64,000 nt of DNA from Pedobacter africanus (GCF_900176535.1 NZ_FWXT01000004.1:124001-188000), one strand, 5' to 3'; shown: positions 43,761 to 52,785, counted from the first letter of the stretch. Numbers and translations: made by a program. Notes: generated by a model not told the origin, from the sequence alone.

Positions 43761-44024
43761 TTATTTATTTTGCTGTTTTTCAATTTTTGCACTTATTGCT
43801 GCGCCAATGGTGTTGATGGTTGTTGGGTCAAGTTTTCCCCATATTTGTTCCCAGTTGCCATCTTTTTCTCTTCTTACCTGGGTAATCTGCTCATCGTTTA
43901 GCTCGCATATGAAGTATTCATCACCATCGGTAGTCTCTTGAGAATGAATTTTAATGTCTTGTAATGAGCTATTTAGCTTAATTTTTAGCTCAAAATGTGG
44001 ATTGTTAAAATCTATTTTTGCCAT
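43761..44024 (-). CDS. Small conserved-looking protein, 87 aa, unknown
   Basis: Starts MAKIDFNNPHFELKIKLNSS; has alternating beta-strand and acidic pattern with a short C-terminal helix (INTIGAAISAKIEKQ). No signal peptide or membrane segment. Not recognised. It precedes the SRPBCC-like gene by 2 nt, so the two are co-transcribed. Confidence 0.65.
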   Translation of the reverse strand: MAKIDFNNPHFELKIKLNSSLQDIKIHSQETTDGDEYFICELNDEQITQVRREKDGNWEQIWGKLDPTTINTIGAAISAKIEKQQNK

Positions 44025-44152
44025 TGTGGTATATTTTCTACAAATTGCGTTTAGATATTCAAGTCTGCGCTTGTCAAAAGGCTTTGATATTAACAGATTG
44101 CAGTAATTAATGTTTTAATTTTTAAGGCTTAACAAAAAAATCTATCCGATTT

Positions 44153-44608
44153 ATGAGGTATGATAAAAACTATCCGGAAGTGTATATGGGTTATTTCAAT
44201 TACCGTGACCCCTTTACTGATAACCTGGAAAACATTTACCAAAATCCTGTCGTAATTCCAATTTACCATATTGATCAGTTATTCAATGATCAGGCAATGG
44301 CAGCTGTAAAAAGAATGACTGAGATAGAGGGAAATCCCGATTTTAAAGAAGAGTTTGAAAGTTTAAATGCCCAGCTGACAGAACGCGATCAGCACATTTT
44401 TAAATACTTTCATTTTATTGCTGCCCAGCGGCATGTTCTGGACGAGTTAAAGATGAAATACCGTGATTTTTATGAACTGGAGCATACCCTAAAGCAATTT
44501 GAAGCCATAGGCTATGATGTCAGTAAAGCACGGGAAACCGATCTGGTAAAAAGGAAAAAAGAGTTGCTCGACTTCCAGGCCCATTTGTGCTGTCGGCAGT
44601 TCGCTTAA
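44153..44608 (+). CDS. Cytoplasmic helical protein, 151 aa, unknown
   Basis: No signal or membrane segment. The N-terminal ~40 residues are aromatic-rich (VYMGYFNYRDPFTDNLENIY), the rest is helical with charged heptad-like stretches (FKEEFESLNAQLTERDQHIFKYF, KMKYRDFYELEHTLKQFE). Two adjacent cysteines near the end (HLCCRQFA). Not recognised. Its stop overlaps the stop of the convergent MFS gene by 4 nt. Confidence 0.65.
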   Translation: MRYDKNYPEVYMGYFNYRDPFTDNLENIYQNPVVIPIYHIDQLFNDQAMAAVKRMTEIEGNPDFKEEFESLNAQLTERDQHIFKYFHFIAAQRHVLDELKMKYRDFYELEHTLKQFEAIGYDVSKARETDLVKRKKELLDFQAHLCCRQFA

Positions 44609-45963
44609 AGCGTTTTTTGCCTGTTATGACCTTTCACAAGGAAGGTAGACAAGGCCGCAAGTAACATAAAGCCTCCTGCAGTAATTAAAGCATAAACGGC
44701 TTGCCCGTTAAACAGGTGCTTTACCATGTACCCGCCGATAAAACCATTGACCAGCTGCGGCAGGGTAATGAAGAAGTTAAACAAGCCCATATAGATTCCC
44801 ATTTTATGGGCCGGTATGGCATTGGATAAAATGGCATAGGGGGTAGTCAGTATGCTTCCCCAGGCTAATCCTACTGCTATCATCGGATAGATCAGCAATT
44901 GTACATCCTGAATGTAATAAACAGAAAGCAATCCTATTCCGGCAACAGACAAGGAAAATATGTGGGCGTTCTTTTTGCCGATAAGTTTGAACAAAGTCGG
45001 TAACAAGATGGCATATAGTGCAGAAACCACATTATAAATCCCAAAAAGGATACCTGTCCAGTTGCCTGCATCTGCATAGGCAACAGAAGAGGTATCAGCA
45101 GGAGAAAGTTTATAGACATGCTGTGCAATAGCGGGAGTGGTAAATACCCACATCGAAAACAGGGCGAACCAGGAAAAGAACTGAACTACACCAAGCCTGA
45201 GCATTACTTTGGGCATGCCTACAAAATCTTTCAGAATATGGATCAGGCCCTTTTGCTTTTCCAGCTGCTGCTCATGCGGATTAAATTCCCGGTGTTCTTC
45301 AGGTGAATATTCATTGGTGGTGCAAACCGTCCACAGCAAGGTACCCACCAGTACAAGCGCGCCGGCATAGAAGGAATAAATGACATTGTCAGGCACTTTT
45401 CCCGGCGCTGCAGTTTTAGATATGCCAAAATATTCAGCCAGTACATACGGTAAAAACGAGCCCAGGATTGCACCGGCGCCAATCAGGAAAGTCTGGACAG
45501 AAAACCCGGTGCTGCGCTGCTCCTCTGGGAGGTTGTCGGCCACCAAGGCCCTGAAAGGTTCCATGGCCACGTTAAATGAGGCATCCATAAGCATCAGCAT
45601 TCCGGCCCCAATCAGCAGCGGAGGGAAGAAGAGGGTGAACAATGCTGCATTGGGCATTAATGCCAGAGAGATTGCCGCAATAATGGCCCCGCCCAGGAAA
45701 TAAGGCCGTCTTCGGCCCAGTCTTGTCCAGGTATGGTCACTGTAATGCCCAATAATAGGCTGGATCAGCATACCACTAATGGGGGCGGCCAGCCAGAACA
45801 GCGAGAGGTGCTCCACATCTGCACCAAACGTCTGTAAGATGCGTGAGGCATTACCTGTTTGCAAGGCAAAACCAAATTGTATACCAAGAAAGCCAAAGCT
45901 CATGTTGAAGATCTGTGAAAAGGAAAGCTGTGGTTTTACCCGGATTTGTGGTCTTGTGTTCAT
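44605..45963 (-). CDS. MFS sugar permease, SLC45/GPH-like
   Basis: 452 aa with twelve predicted membrane segments. N-terminal SFSQIFNMSFGFLGIQFGFALQTGNASRIL and the loop GHYSDHTWTRLGRRRPYFLGGA carry the G-[YH]-SDxxxxRxGRRRP motif typical of SLC45-like and related oligosaccharide:H+ symporters often found beside Bacteroidota starch/maltose loci. Likely imports maltose or another disaccharide across the inner membrane, feeding the GH65 phosphorylase of this region. Last gene of a four-gene minus-strand operon. Confidence 0.87.
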   Translation of the reverse strand: MNTRPQIRVKPQLSFSQIFNMSFGFLGIQFGFALQTGNASRILQTFGADVEHLSLFWLAAPISGMLIQPIIGHYSDHTWTRLGRRRPYFLGGAIIAAISLALMPNAALFTLFFPPLLIGAGMLMLMDASFNVAMEPFRALVADNLPEEQRSTGFSVQTFLIGAGAILGSFLPYVLAEYFGISKTAAPGKVPDNVIYSFYAGALVLVGTLLWTVCTTNEYSPEEHREFNPHEQQLEKQKGLIHILKDFVGMPKVMLRLGVVQFFSWFALFSMWVFTTPAIAQHVYKLSPADTSSVAYADAGNWTGILFGIYNVVSALYAILLPTLFKLIGKKNAHIFSLSVAGIGLLSVYYIQDVQLLIYPMIAVGLAWGSILTTPYAILSNAIPAHKMGIYMGLFNFFITLPQLVNGFIGGYMVKHLFNGQAVYALITAGGFMLLAALSTFLVKGHNRQKTL

Positions 45964-46021
45964 ACGATTTGGTTAGGATAGTATCTGGTCAGGTTAAATG
46001 AAGTACGGCGTGTTTCAGTTA

Positions 46022-46822
46022 TTATAAATGGCCTGCAAAAAAAAGTAAAGAGCGGCTGATGTGCTTTTCCCAATAAGGCCATTCGTGCCCGCCTTCAAAC
46101 TCTTCATATTGATGCGTAATTCCCTGGCTTTTCAGCTGCTCATGCAGCGTACGGTTGTGGCGCACCAGCAGGTCCTGATTCCCGCAGTCAAAACGCAGCG
46201 GTGGCACATTTGCTTTGTTTTTAAGCAGGGTTGCCAGCACACTTTCATCCGCAGAGTCTGCCTGTTGATAAGCAGACGGTGCTCTTGTGGTAAAGAAAGG
46301 CATTTGTTCCAGGCCGGTAATGGCCGAATGTGCCGAAACTGCTTTAAAAAGGGAATGGTATTTAATACCGATCCTTAAAGCACCAAAGCCGCCCATAGAC
46401 AAACCGGAGATAAAGAAAACAGATTGCGCAGAAACCTGTGGCAGTACTTCCTGCAGGGCCTGCGGCACATCTGTGGCGATCCAGTTTTCAAAATCATGAC
46501 CATGATGTGGCAGATAGGCAGAGCCATCTCCCCATAAACCATCCGATGGCATGGCTATGATCATATTTGGGAGCATTCCTTTATGGATCATCTCCATGGC
46601 CTGCAGGTGTACTCCCGAGCAATGGGCCCAACTCCAGGCGCTTCCATAGACGCCATGCAATAAAATCACTACGGGCAGGTTGCGCAGGTCTGTGCTGCCG
46701 GGAGGAACAAACACGCAGATGTCTCCGCGTCCGGCTAAGTTTTCTGTACCCACCGTAATGAAGCGAAGGTTGTCCCTTTCATATTTTGGGTTTGATATTT
46801 CTATGGTTCTGAATGCTGACAT
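46022..46822 (-). CDS. Alpha/beta-hydrolase esterase (esterase D-like), cytoplasmic
   Basis: 266 aa, no signal peptide. Oxyanion HGVYGSAWSW (56-65), nucleophile elbow SGLSMGGFGA with Ser142, Asp in DCGNQDLLVRHNR, and His in EGGHEWPYW. Family resembles esterase D/S-formylglutathione hydrolase and the acyl-esterases of polysaccharide loci. It lies 12 nt from the alcohol dehydrogenase gene upstream and in the same operon as a second, exported esterase, so removal of acyl groups from sugars is a reasonable inference; detoxification of formaldehyde adducts is an alternative. Confidence 0.85.
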   Translation of the reverse strand: MSAFRTIEISNPKYERDNLRFITVGTENLAGRGDICVFVPPGSTDLRNLPVVILLHGVYGSAWSWAHCSGVHLQAMEMIHKGMLPNMIIAMPSDGLWGDGSAYLPHHGHDFENWIATDVPQALQEVLPQVSAQSVFFISGLSMGGFGALRIGIKYHSLFKAVSAHSAITGLEQMPFFTTRAPSAYQQADSADESVLATLLKNKANVPPLRFDCGNQDLLVRHNRTLHEQLKSQGITHQYEEFEGGHEWPYWEKHISRSLLFFAGHL

Positions 46823-46834
46823 GTAATCTTTAAA

Positions 46835-47953
46835 TTAATCAAATAAAATAACGCCTTTGGCATTTTTCCCCACAAGCATGTCTTCGAAAGCCCGTTTTAA
46901 ATCATGGATGCTATAAGTCCGGGTAATCATTTCTTCCAGCTGTAGCAGCCCCCTGTCGTACAGGGAAACGATGGCCGGTAGGTCAATTTGTGGTCGGCAT
47001 TTGCCATACAACGGATTGATGTAAACCTTATCCCATTCAAAAAGGTTCATGTCGAATGCGATTTCCTGTTCTATACCGCTCACCTGTATGGCTGTACCAG
47101 CATTTCTGACCATGGCGAGCGGCGCGGCACCAAGTTCCGGGATGGCTGTACATTCGAAAGCATAATCTGCACCCCTCCCATGGCACATTGTTTTTACTTT
47201 TTGTGCCGCCAGCAATAAACCCTTATCTGTTTTATCGGCCAGGATACTATCGGTAGCCCCAAAAGAAAGTGCCATTTTCAGTCGCTCCGGGTTAATGTCC
47301 ACCGCAATGATTTTTGCAGCGCCCGAGAGCCTGGCCGCCTGAATTACGCTTAGTCCTACACCACCAGTGCCCAGTACCACTACGCTGCTGCCAGGCTTTA
47401 CCTTCGCGGCATTTACCACAGAGCCATAACCGGTCATGATGCCGCAACTGATGATGCTTGCTGCAGGAAATGACATGGCTTCCGAAGTATTCAAAACTGC
47501 AGCTTCAGCCTTAACAACTGTATACTCTGCGATGGTGCCCAGGTTAAAGGAGCGTTCTATAGGTTCTCCGTTCAACCTGCTCCCTCCGGGGTGCGCATGA
47601 CCGCCATTGCCGTTCCATGCTTTGCCTGTTACCGGCGAATTGTTTTCGCAGATGTGCTGGTTACCTTCATTGCATTGAAAACAATGCCCGCAGGGCATGG
47701 CCCAATTCAATATCACTTTATCGCCCGGCTTAAAGTTTGTTACTCCGGGACCTGTCTGATCTATGATACCGGCACCTTCATGACCGATGATCATTTGTTT
47801 TCCCCAGCTCAGCGAATCATAATCGGTATGGCATAAACCTGCTGCCGCTATTTTTACCCTGATTTCACCGGGGGCCGGATCATTTACCTGTATTTCAGAA
47901 ATTTCAAATTCACCTTTTCCGTTGGTGATGGCTGCTTTACAATTGATGGACAT
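46835..47953 (-). CDS. Zinc-dependent alcohol dehydrogenase (medium-chain)
   Basis: 372 aa. Catalytic zinc ligands Cys41 (LCHTDY), His58-Glu59 (GHEG) and structural zinc cysteines 88, 91, 94 and 102 (CGHCFQCNEGNQHIC). Nucleotide motif VVLGTGGVGLSVIQAARLSGA. Close to the class III/aryl-alcohol dehydrogenase branch rather than sorbitol dehydrogenases. Placed between the two esterase genes; together with the cytoplasmic esterase it forms the pair seen in aldehyde-oxidising modules, or it may oxidise a sugar-derived alcohol. Confidence 0.9.
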   Translation of the reverse strand: MSINCKAAITNGKGEFEISEIQVNDPAPGEIRVKIAAAGLCHTDYDSLSWGKQMIIGHEGAGIIDQTGPGVTNFKPGDKVILNWAMPCGHCFQCNEGNQHICENNSPVTGKAWNGNGGHAHPGGSRLNGEPIERSFNLGTIAEYTVVKAEAAVLNTSEAMSFPAASIISCGIMTGYGSVVNAAKVKPGSSVVVLGTGGVGLSVIQAARLSGAAKIIAVDINPERLKMALSFGATDSILADKTDKGLLLAAQKVKTMCHGRGADYAFECTAIPELGAAPLAMVRNAGTAIQVSGIEQEIAFDMNLFEWDKVYINPLYGKCRPQIDLPAIVSLYDRGLLQLEEMITRTYSIHDLKRAFEDMLVGKNAKGVILFD

Positions 47954-47960
47954 TTGATAT

Positions 47961-49109
47961 TTAATTTAAGGGGGCTTTGCCAAATAAAAAGATTAGAGGA
48001 ATGGAAAGCCTTTCAGACCAGGCCTGCTCATTGTGTTTATCCTTTGGGAAGTACTGGTATTTTAGCCGGATGGCGCTGTTCCTGGAGAGTATGCGGTTCA
48101 TCTGTTCGTTTGCCGGTAAAAAGTCTTTGTCCAGGTCCAATCCGCCGCAATCCAGGTAAATCCTGCTTCCGTTTAGCCGGGCAGTCCCTTTTTCGGCTTT
48201 TTCGAGCATGTGGCCATCATCAAAATAGAAGCCGCTCGACAGGCAGGCTGCTTTAGAAAATACTTCAGGGTACTGCCATACCATATAAAAAGAGATCAGT
48301 CCACCCATAGAAGAACCTATTGCAGCGGTATTGGCCTTGTCTTTCAAGGTACTGAATTCTTTATCGATAAAAGGTTTGAGTTCTGTAGCGATGAACCTGA
48401 TGTAATTCATGCCCTCTGGTGTTCCGGAATATTCTACCCACCTGTCTTTGGTATTGGCAATACCCACAATGATAAACTCTTCAATTTTACCTTTTCTCAT
48501 CAGGCTATCTGCCGTTTCGTCCATATGCCATTCTCCGCCCGCTCCATTGGTATGGTCAAAAATATTTTGCCCGTCGTGTGCATATAGCACTGGGTATTTT
48601 TTGTTTGGCTGTTTGAAATAAGACGGGGGCAGCCATACCACCACATTGCGGGTATATTTTAAAAGGGGACTGCTAAAATTATGGAAGTACCTTACCGTGC
48701 CGGTAATGCTGCGCTGGTAAATGTCATTCCAGCTGCTGGGCCGCAAAGTAACCAGGGTATCGTTGGATAGGGTAAGGGATGTTGCAGCCGGAATTTGTCC
48801 GTTGTTATTGTATAAGGCTTCGCGGTAATAAGAACCCCGGGTTACTTTAAAGTTAACTTTGGTATTTTTAGGAAGGCTAAGCTCCTGTACCCAGGTACTG
48901 TCGTTCAATCTGTCCATTTTTTTACTGCGCGGGTACATCCAGTTGCCCCACAGGGGCTGGTCCCCAATGATGACGAGGCTATCGCCAGCAGCCGTTTTAA
49001 ACGGGGTAACTACTTTTATGCTCAATTTAACCTGCTGGGCCAAAGACGGATTGTCAAGAAAAAGCAGGCCCAGCAATAAATGCATGGTAAAGACTATAGA
49101 TTTGCTCAT
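47961..49109 (-). CDS. Exported esterase with CBM20-like N-terminal domain
   Basis: 382 aa. Signal peptide to ~25 (SLAQQ). Residues ~27-125 look like a starch-binding CBM20-type domain: LVIIGDQPLWGNWMYPRSKKM, STWVQELSLPKNTKVNFKVTRGS. From ~150 an esterase D-like domain follows (VVVWLPPSYFKQPNKKYPVLYAHDGQNIFD, nucleophile GSSMGG, aspartate in CGGLDLD, histidine in DKHNEQAW). This architecture suggests an esterase acting on an alpha-glucan or glycan. It is the first gene of the minus-strand operon, divergent from the AraC gene. Confidence 0.83.
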   Translation of the reverse strand: MSKSIVFTMHLLLGLLFLDNPSLAQQVKLSIKVVTPFKTAAGDSLVIIGDQPLWGNWMYPRSKKMDRLNDSTWVQELSLPKNTKVNFKVTRGSYYREALYNNNGQIPAATSLTLSNDTLVTLRPSSWNDIYQRSITGTVRYFHNFSSPLLKYTRNVVVWLPPSYFKQPNKKYPVLYAHDGQNIFDHTNGAGGEWHMDETADSLMRKGKIEEFIIVGIANTKDRWVEYSGTPEGMNYIRFIATELKPFIDKEFSTLKDKANTAAIGSSMGGLISFYMVWQYPEVFSKAACLSSGFYFDDGHMLEKAEKGTARLNGSRIYLDCGGLDLDKDFLPANEQMNRILSRNSAIRLKYQYFPKDKHNEQAWSERLSIPLIFLFGKAPLN

Positions 49110-49197
49110 TGATCAGGTATTCTGGTTATTTCAAAATACGGGTTAATAAGTTGTACCTACAATGCAGAAGTTGTCACAAAAGTGGGATATGTTGTCT

Positions 49198-49212
49198 TTT
49201 TGTTAATCAAAA
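49198..49212. promoter_or_regulatory. Inverted repeat TTTTG-ttaat-CAAAA in esterase/AraC divergent region
   Basis: Five-bp arms with a 5-nt spacer, 26 nt before the AraC start, in the 129-nt divergent region. A possible AraC-family binding site; the short arms make this weak. Confidence 0.3.
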
Positions 49213-49238
49213 TAGTACCTTAGTGTTAAAAAAAGACA

Positions 49239-50099
49239 ATGATAAGAGCAACACCAGAAATTGTTCAGCCGGCCAGCGAGCAATCTTTCCTGCTCCGGGC
49301 ATTTGGCGATGAGGCTTTTAAGGCCCCATATCACTTTCATGTGGAGTATGAGCTGACTTTAATTTTAAGCGGCAAGGGGAAACGGTACATCGGAAACCAT
49401 ATGGCCGATTTTAAAGCTGGGGATATGGTATTGGTAGGTGCCAACCTGCCCCATTGCTGGAAACTGGTACCGGAAAAACAAAGTGATGCCAAAGCCATTG
49501 TGATACAGTTTACCGCTGATTTTCTAGGTGAACATTTTTTTGATAAACCCGAAAATGCAGCGATCCGATCGATGTTTCAGAAGGCTGTCAACGGAATCTG
49601 GTTTGATACAGAATGCTTTGCAAAGGTATATGCGGCAATTCTGGAAATGCAGCAGCAGGACAGTTTCAATACGTTGATCAGTTTCTTAAAGATACTGTAC
49701 CAGCTCAGCCAGTCGCCCAAAGTGGTGTTGCTGGATAAAGAGCCGGAGGTGGTACGGCTGAGCCTGGTGGAGCAGAAGCGGATCAACCCGGTATTGGCGT
49801 ATCTGGTGGACAATTTCAGAAAACAGGTTTCATTAAACGAGGCGGCGGCGCTGACCAATATGACGACCAATGCTTTTTGCAAGTATTTTAAAAAGATGAC
49901 CCGGAAAACCTTTATGGAGATGGTGATCCAGTACCGGCTTAATTATGCTACCCAGCAGCTGATTGAAACTGACAAGCCTGTATCGGATATTGCATTCAGC
50001 AGTGGCTTTACCGATGTATCGCATTTTTATAAGGTCTTTAAATCGAAAATGGGGCTAAGCCCCCTGGGCTACAGAAAAAAATTCATGGTGGCGTATTGA
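49239..50099 (+). CDS. AraC-family transcriptional regulator with cupin sensor domain
   Basis: 286 aa. N-terminal cupin-type ligand-binding domain (HFHVEYELTLILSGKGKRYIGNHMADFKAGDMVLVGANLPHCW) and two C-terminal helix-turn-helix motifs (VSLNEAAALTNMTTNAFCKYFKKMTRKTF; PVSDIAFSSGFTDVSHFYKVFKSKMGLSPLGYRKKF). It probably senses a sugar and regulates the divergent esterase/dehydrogenase/MFS operon and perhaps the GH13-SusCDE-GH65 operon downstream. Confidence 0.9.
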   Translation: MIRATPEIVQPASEQSFLLRAFGDEAFKAPYHFHVEYELTLILSGKGKRYIGNHMADFKAGDMVLVGANLPHCWKLVPEKQSDAKAIVIQFTADFLGEHFFDKPENAAIRSMFQKAVNGIWFDTECFAKVYAAILEMQQQDSFNTLISFLKILYQLSQSPKVVLLDKEPEVVRLSLVEQKRINPVLAYLVDNFRKQVSLNEAAALTNMTTNAFCKYFKKMTRKTFMEMVIQYRLNYATQQLIETDKPVSDIAFSSGFTDVSHFYKVFKSKMGLSPLGYRKKFMVAY

Positions 50100-50183
50100 T
50101 ATATTTATCTGTGTTTTTTTGATTTTTAACACATTTGGATAATATATGCCACTTTATAAGTAATTTCCTCATTTTTTTACGTT

Positions 50184-50209
50184 GTTGATTGGCTTTACTT
50201 TGAATCAAC
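50184..50209. promoter_or_regulatory. Inverted repeat GTTGATT / AATCAAC upstream of dioxygenase gene
   Basis: Seven-bp perfect arms with a 12-nt spacer ending 14 nt before the start codon at 50224. Candidate operator for the AraC-like regulator or a 5'-leader hairpin. Confidence 0.35.
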
Positions 50210-50223
50210 CAATTTTATAAAGT

Positions 50224-51048
50224 ATGAAGACAGAAAGCACACATTTGCCAGACCTTAATGATGTAAAGCCGACAGCGCAGGATAAAATAAACGAGTTTCA
50301 GAAAAAAGGGCATACACTGATTGAACATGTGATCAGTCCGGAAGAAGCTGCTGTTTACCAGAAAGTCATCAGCAATGCAGCTACAAAATACAATGAAGAA
50401 AAGAGAAAGCTGGAAGACCGGGATACTTATGGTAAGGCGTTTTTGCAGATCATGAACCTGTGGAGGGGCGATGATGCGGTTAAGCAGTTTGTGCTGGCTA
50501 AAAGGTTTGCTAAAATTGCGGCCGATCTGCTGGGGGTAAAGAATGTAAGGCTTTACCACGATCAGGCACTTTTTAAAGAACCAGGTGGAGGCCCTACGCC
50601 ATGGCACCAGGATCAGAACTATTGGCCTTTGGATACCAACAATACCATCACCATGTGGATGCCCCTGGTAGATATTCCAAATCCTGAAATGGGAATGCTC
50701 ACTTTTGCTTCAGGTTCACATGTAAACGATAATGTGTTCGATTATATCATTTCTGATGAATCGGAAAATGCTTTTGAGGACCATGTAAGGGAAAAAGGTT
50801 ATGAAATCTCGAGGCCTTCAGCAATGAAAGCAGGGGATGCTACCTGGCACAGGGGGTATACCATACACAATGCACCGGGTAACAGCTCGGATAAGATGCG
50901 TGAGGTAATGACCATCATTTACTTTGCCGATGGTGCAAAGGTTACTGAGCCTCAGCACAAATGGCAGGAGAACGACAGGCAGACCTGGCTGATGGGAAAA
51001 GCCCCGGGCACTGCAGCCGATTCAGAATTAAATCCCTTGCTGTTGTAA
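50224..51048 (+). CDS. Phytanoyl-CoA dioxygenase-family (PhyH) iron/2-oxoglutarate oxygenase
   Basis: 274 aa, cytoplasmic. Iron ligands HxD are His128 and Asp130 in PWHQDQNYWPL; the distal His lies in ATWHRGYTIHNAPGN, and the 2-oxoglutarate contact is likely the Arg in REVMTII. The family oxidises diverse small molecules; in bacteria the substrates are mostly unknown. Its place between the AraC gene and the GH13 gene suggests a role in processing a substituent or product of the imported glycan (inference). 144 nt separate it from GH13. Confidence 0.87.
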   Translation: MKTESTHLPDLNDVKPTAQDKINEFQKKGHTLIEHVISPEEAAVYQKVISNAATKYNEEKRKLEDRDTYGKAFLQIMNLWRGDDAVKQFVLAKRFAKIAADLLGVKNVRLYHDQALFKEPGGGPTPWHQDQNYWPLDTNNTITMWMPLVDIPNPEMGMLTFASGSHVNDNVFDYIISDESENAFEDHVREKGYEISRPSAMKAGDATWHRGYTIHNAPGNSSDKMREVMTIIYFADGAKVTEPQHKWQENDRQTWLMGKAPGTAADSELNPLLL

Positions 51049-51069
51049 GCAGCAGGGGCGCTTTCAGCA

Positions 51070-51116
51070 CGTTAAGGCGTTTACGAGGGCTTTGCTGCTT
51101 TCCAACGTCCTTAACG
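51070..51116. repeat. Imperfect inverted repeat in a GC-biased intergenic stretch
   Basis: CGTTAAGG (51070-51077) and CCTTAACG (51109-51116), extended by CGTT with one bulged base. It lies in 51049-51192, which is richer in CG dinucleotides than its surroundings. May be a terminator-like hairpin after the dioxygenase gene, or a dispersed repeat. Confidence 0.45.
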
Positions 51117-51192
51117 CGCTCGACGTTCTCTTTTATGTTCTCTTAGCGCTCTCCGCTCGCTAGTAATATTGCAGAAATAACCAGATATATTT

Positions 51193-52773
51193 ATGAACGG
51201 ACTTACAAGAGGCATTGCCGGTTTAATGATGATTTTCCTTTTTGGTACAGGCTGTCGGGCGCAAAAGCAAAAAGCACCGGCCGATGAAGTGATGTACCAT
51301 GTATTTCAGCGAAGCTTTTACGACGCCAACGGAGACCAGCATGGTGATCTGAAAGGCCTGAGGGAAAAGCTGGGCTATCTGCAGGAACTCGGCGTTACCT
51401 CTATTTTAATGACCCCTTTGTATGAGTCTGTCTATTACCACAACTATTACTCGAGCAATTTCGATAAGATCGATCCGCGCTATGGCAGTATGAAAGATTA
51501 TACAGACCTGGTAAAAGAAATCCATAAAAGAGGCATGAAGATCTATATGGATATGGAAACTCAATATGTTACCGAAGACCATCAATGGTATAAGGAGTCT
51601 TTAAATAATCCGGCTTCAAAATTTTCCGAATATATCCTGTACGATGATAAAGCGCAAAGTAAGCCTTCTTCTATTGTTTACAATATAACCGAGTTGAAAG
51701 GCTACGATGGTACTGTTCGAAAAATCACTACGGTAAACCTGAACAGCAAAGCGGTTCACGATTACAACTATAAGCTGTTTAAATTCTGGCTCGACCCGAA
51801 TGGTGATGGTAAGTTTGACGATGGGGTAGACGGGTACCGCCTGGACCATATGATGGACGACCTTGATAATAAAAAGCGGCTGAGCAATCTTTTTACCACT
51901 TTCTGGGTACCACTGATCAATAAGCTGAAGCAGGTAAACCCTAAAATTACGATTATGGCCGAGCAAGCCAACTGGGGTTCTTATGGTATAGATTACCTGG
52001 AGAAGGCCGCGGTTGACCGTGTTTTTGCCTTCCGCATTCAGCAGGCCATACCTTCCTTTAATAAAGAAAAGATTGCTGCCTATGCCGATACTACTTTTTC
52101 CCGAACCCCTGCCAATAAACAGCAGATTGTGTTTATAGAGAACCACGACATTGCCAGGTTTGCCACTGTTGTTAAACAGGACCCAGGAAAAGAAAGGGTG
52201 GGCGCAGCATTGAACCTGCTGATCGGTGGAGTGCCTTCCATTTATTACGGACAGGAGATCGGCATGTTGGGCGATACCTGGTTTGGTAAGTATGGTGGCA
52301 TTACCGATGCCAATGAGATCCCATCGAGGGAAGCTTTTGAATGGCACAAGAATGTCGAAGGCAAAGGCATGGCTTTCTGGTACAAAAACAGCGGGCCATG
52401 GTGGGATACCAGTACCGTGAAAAGCGGAGATGGCATTTCTTACGAAGAACAGAAAAGCGACCCATCCTCCCTATGGAATTTTTATAAACACCTTACCGGC
52501 CTGAGAAAAGAAAACCCGGCATTTATCAACGGAGTGTATAAAACCTTGAAAAATGACAATGGACAGGTTTATACCTTCAGCAGGGGGCAGGGGGCAGCTA
52601 AAGTGATTGTGGCTGTAAACCTGTCAGACCGGGAACAGCAATTTCATATAGAAAATGCCGGTGCAGGCAAGCTCAACCAGCGCTCGGGTGCAGGCACAGC
52701 AAAGCTGGATGCCGGTAGGCTGACAGCCAGCATTCCTGCGTATGGACTGCAGGTCTGGCGTATTGAAAATTAA
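51193..52773 (+). CDS. GH13-family alpha-amylase-like lipoprotein
   Basis: 526 aa. Lipobox GTGC (Cys21). The TIM barrel begins DEVMYHVFQRSFYDANGDQHGDL. Catalytic nucleophile Asp218 in DGYRLDHM, acid/base Glu257 in IMAEQANW, and transition-state Asp319 in IENHDIAR are all present. Region I is atypical: YMDMETQYV in place of the usual DVVxNH. A DPNGDGKFDDGVD loop (201-213) looks like a Ca2+ site. Domain C closes the protein. It would degrade a surface alpha-glucan to oligosaccharides for SusC/D uptake. Confidence 0.87.
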   Translation: MNGLTRGIAGLMMIFLFGTGCRAQKQKAPADEVMYHVFQRSFYDANGDQHGDLKGLREKLGYLQELGVTSILMTPLYESVYYHNYYSSNFDKIDPRYGSMKDYTDLVKEIHKRGMKIYMDMETQYVTEDHQWYKESLNNPASKFSEYILYDDKAQSKPSSIVYNITELKGYDGTVRKITTVNLNSKAVHDYNYKLFKFWLDPNGDGKFDDGVDGYRLDHMMDDLDNKKRLSNLFTTFWVPLINKLKQVNPKITIMAEQANWGSYGIDYLEKAAVDRVFAFRIQQAIPSFNKEKIAAYADTTFSRTPANKQQIVFIENHDIARFATVVKQDPGKERVGAALNLLIGGVPSIYYGQEIGMLGDTWFGKYGGITDANEIPSREAFEWHKNVEGKGMAFWYKNSGPWWDTSTVKSGDGISYEEQKSDPSSLWNFYKHLTGLRKENPAFINGVYKTLKNDNGQVYTFSRGQGAAKVIVAVNLSDREQQFHIENAGAGKLNQRSGAGTAKLDAGRLTASIPAYGLQVWRIEN

Positions 52774-52785
52774 TCATACCTGTGA

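Noticed and set aside
49171..49196. Second TGTCACA upstream of the AraC gene as an ECF41 promoter
   Set aside because: The downstream GTC is at the wrong spacing (15 nt instead of 17), and no ECF41-type target gene follows.
51186..51193. TATATTTA as a -7 box for the GH13 gene
   Set aside because: It overlaps the start codon, so transcription would begin inside the gene.
51616..52347. 243-aa minus-strand frame inside the GH13 gene
   Set aside because: The plus-strand frame carries all GH13 catalytic motifs; the antisense frame has no coherent fold pattern.
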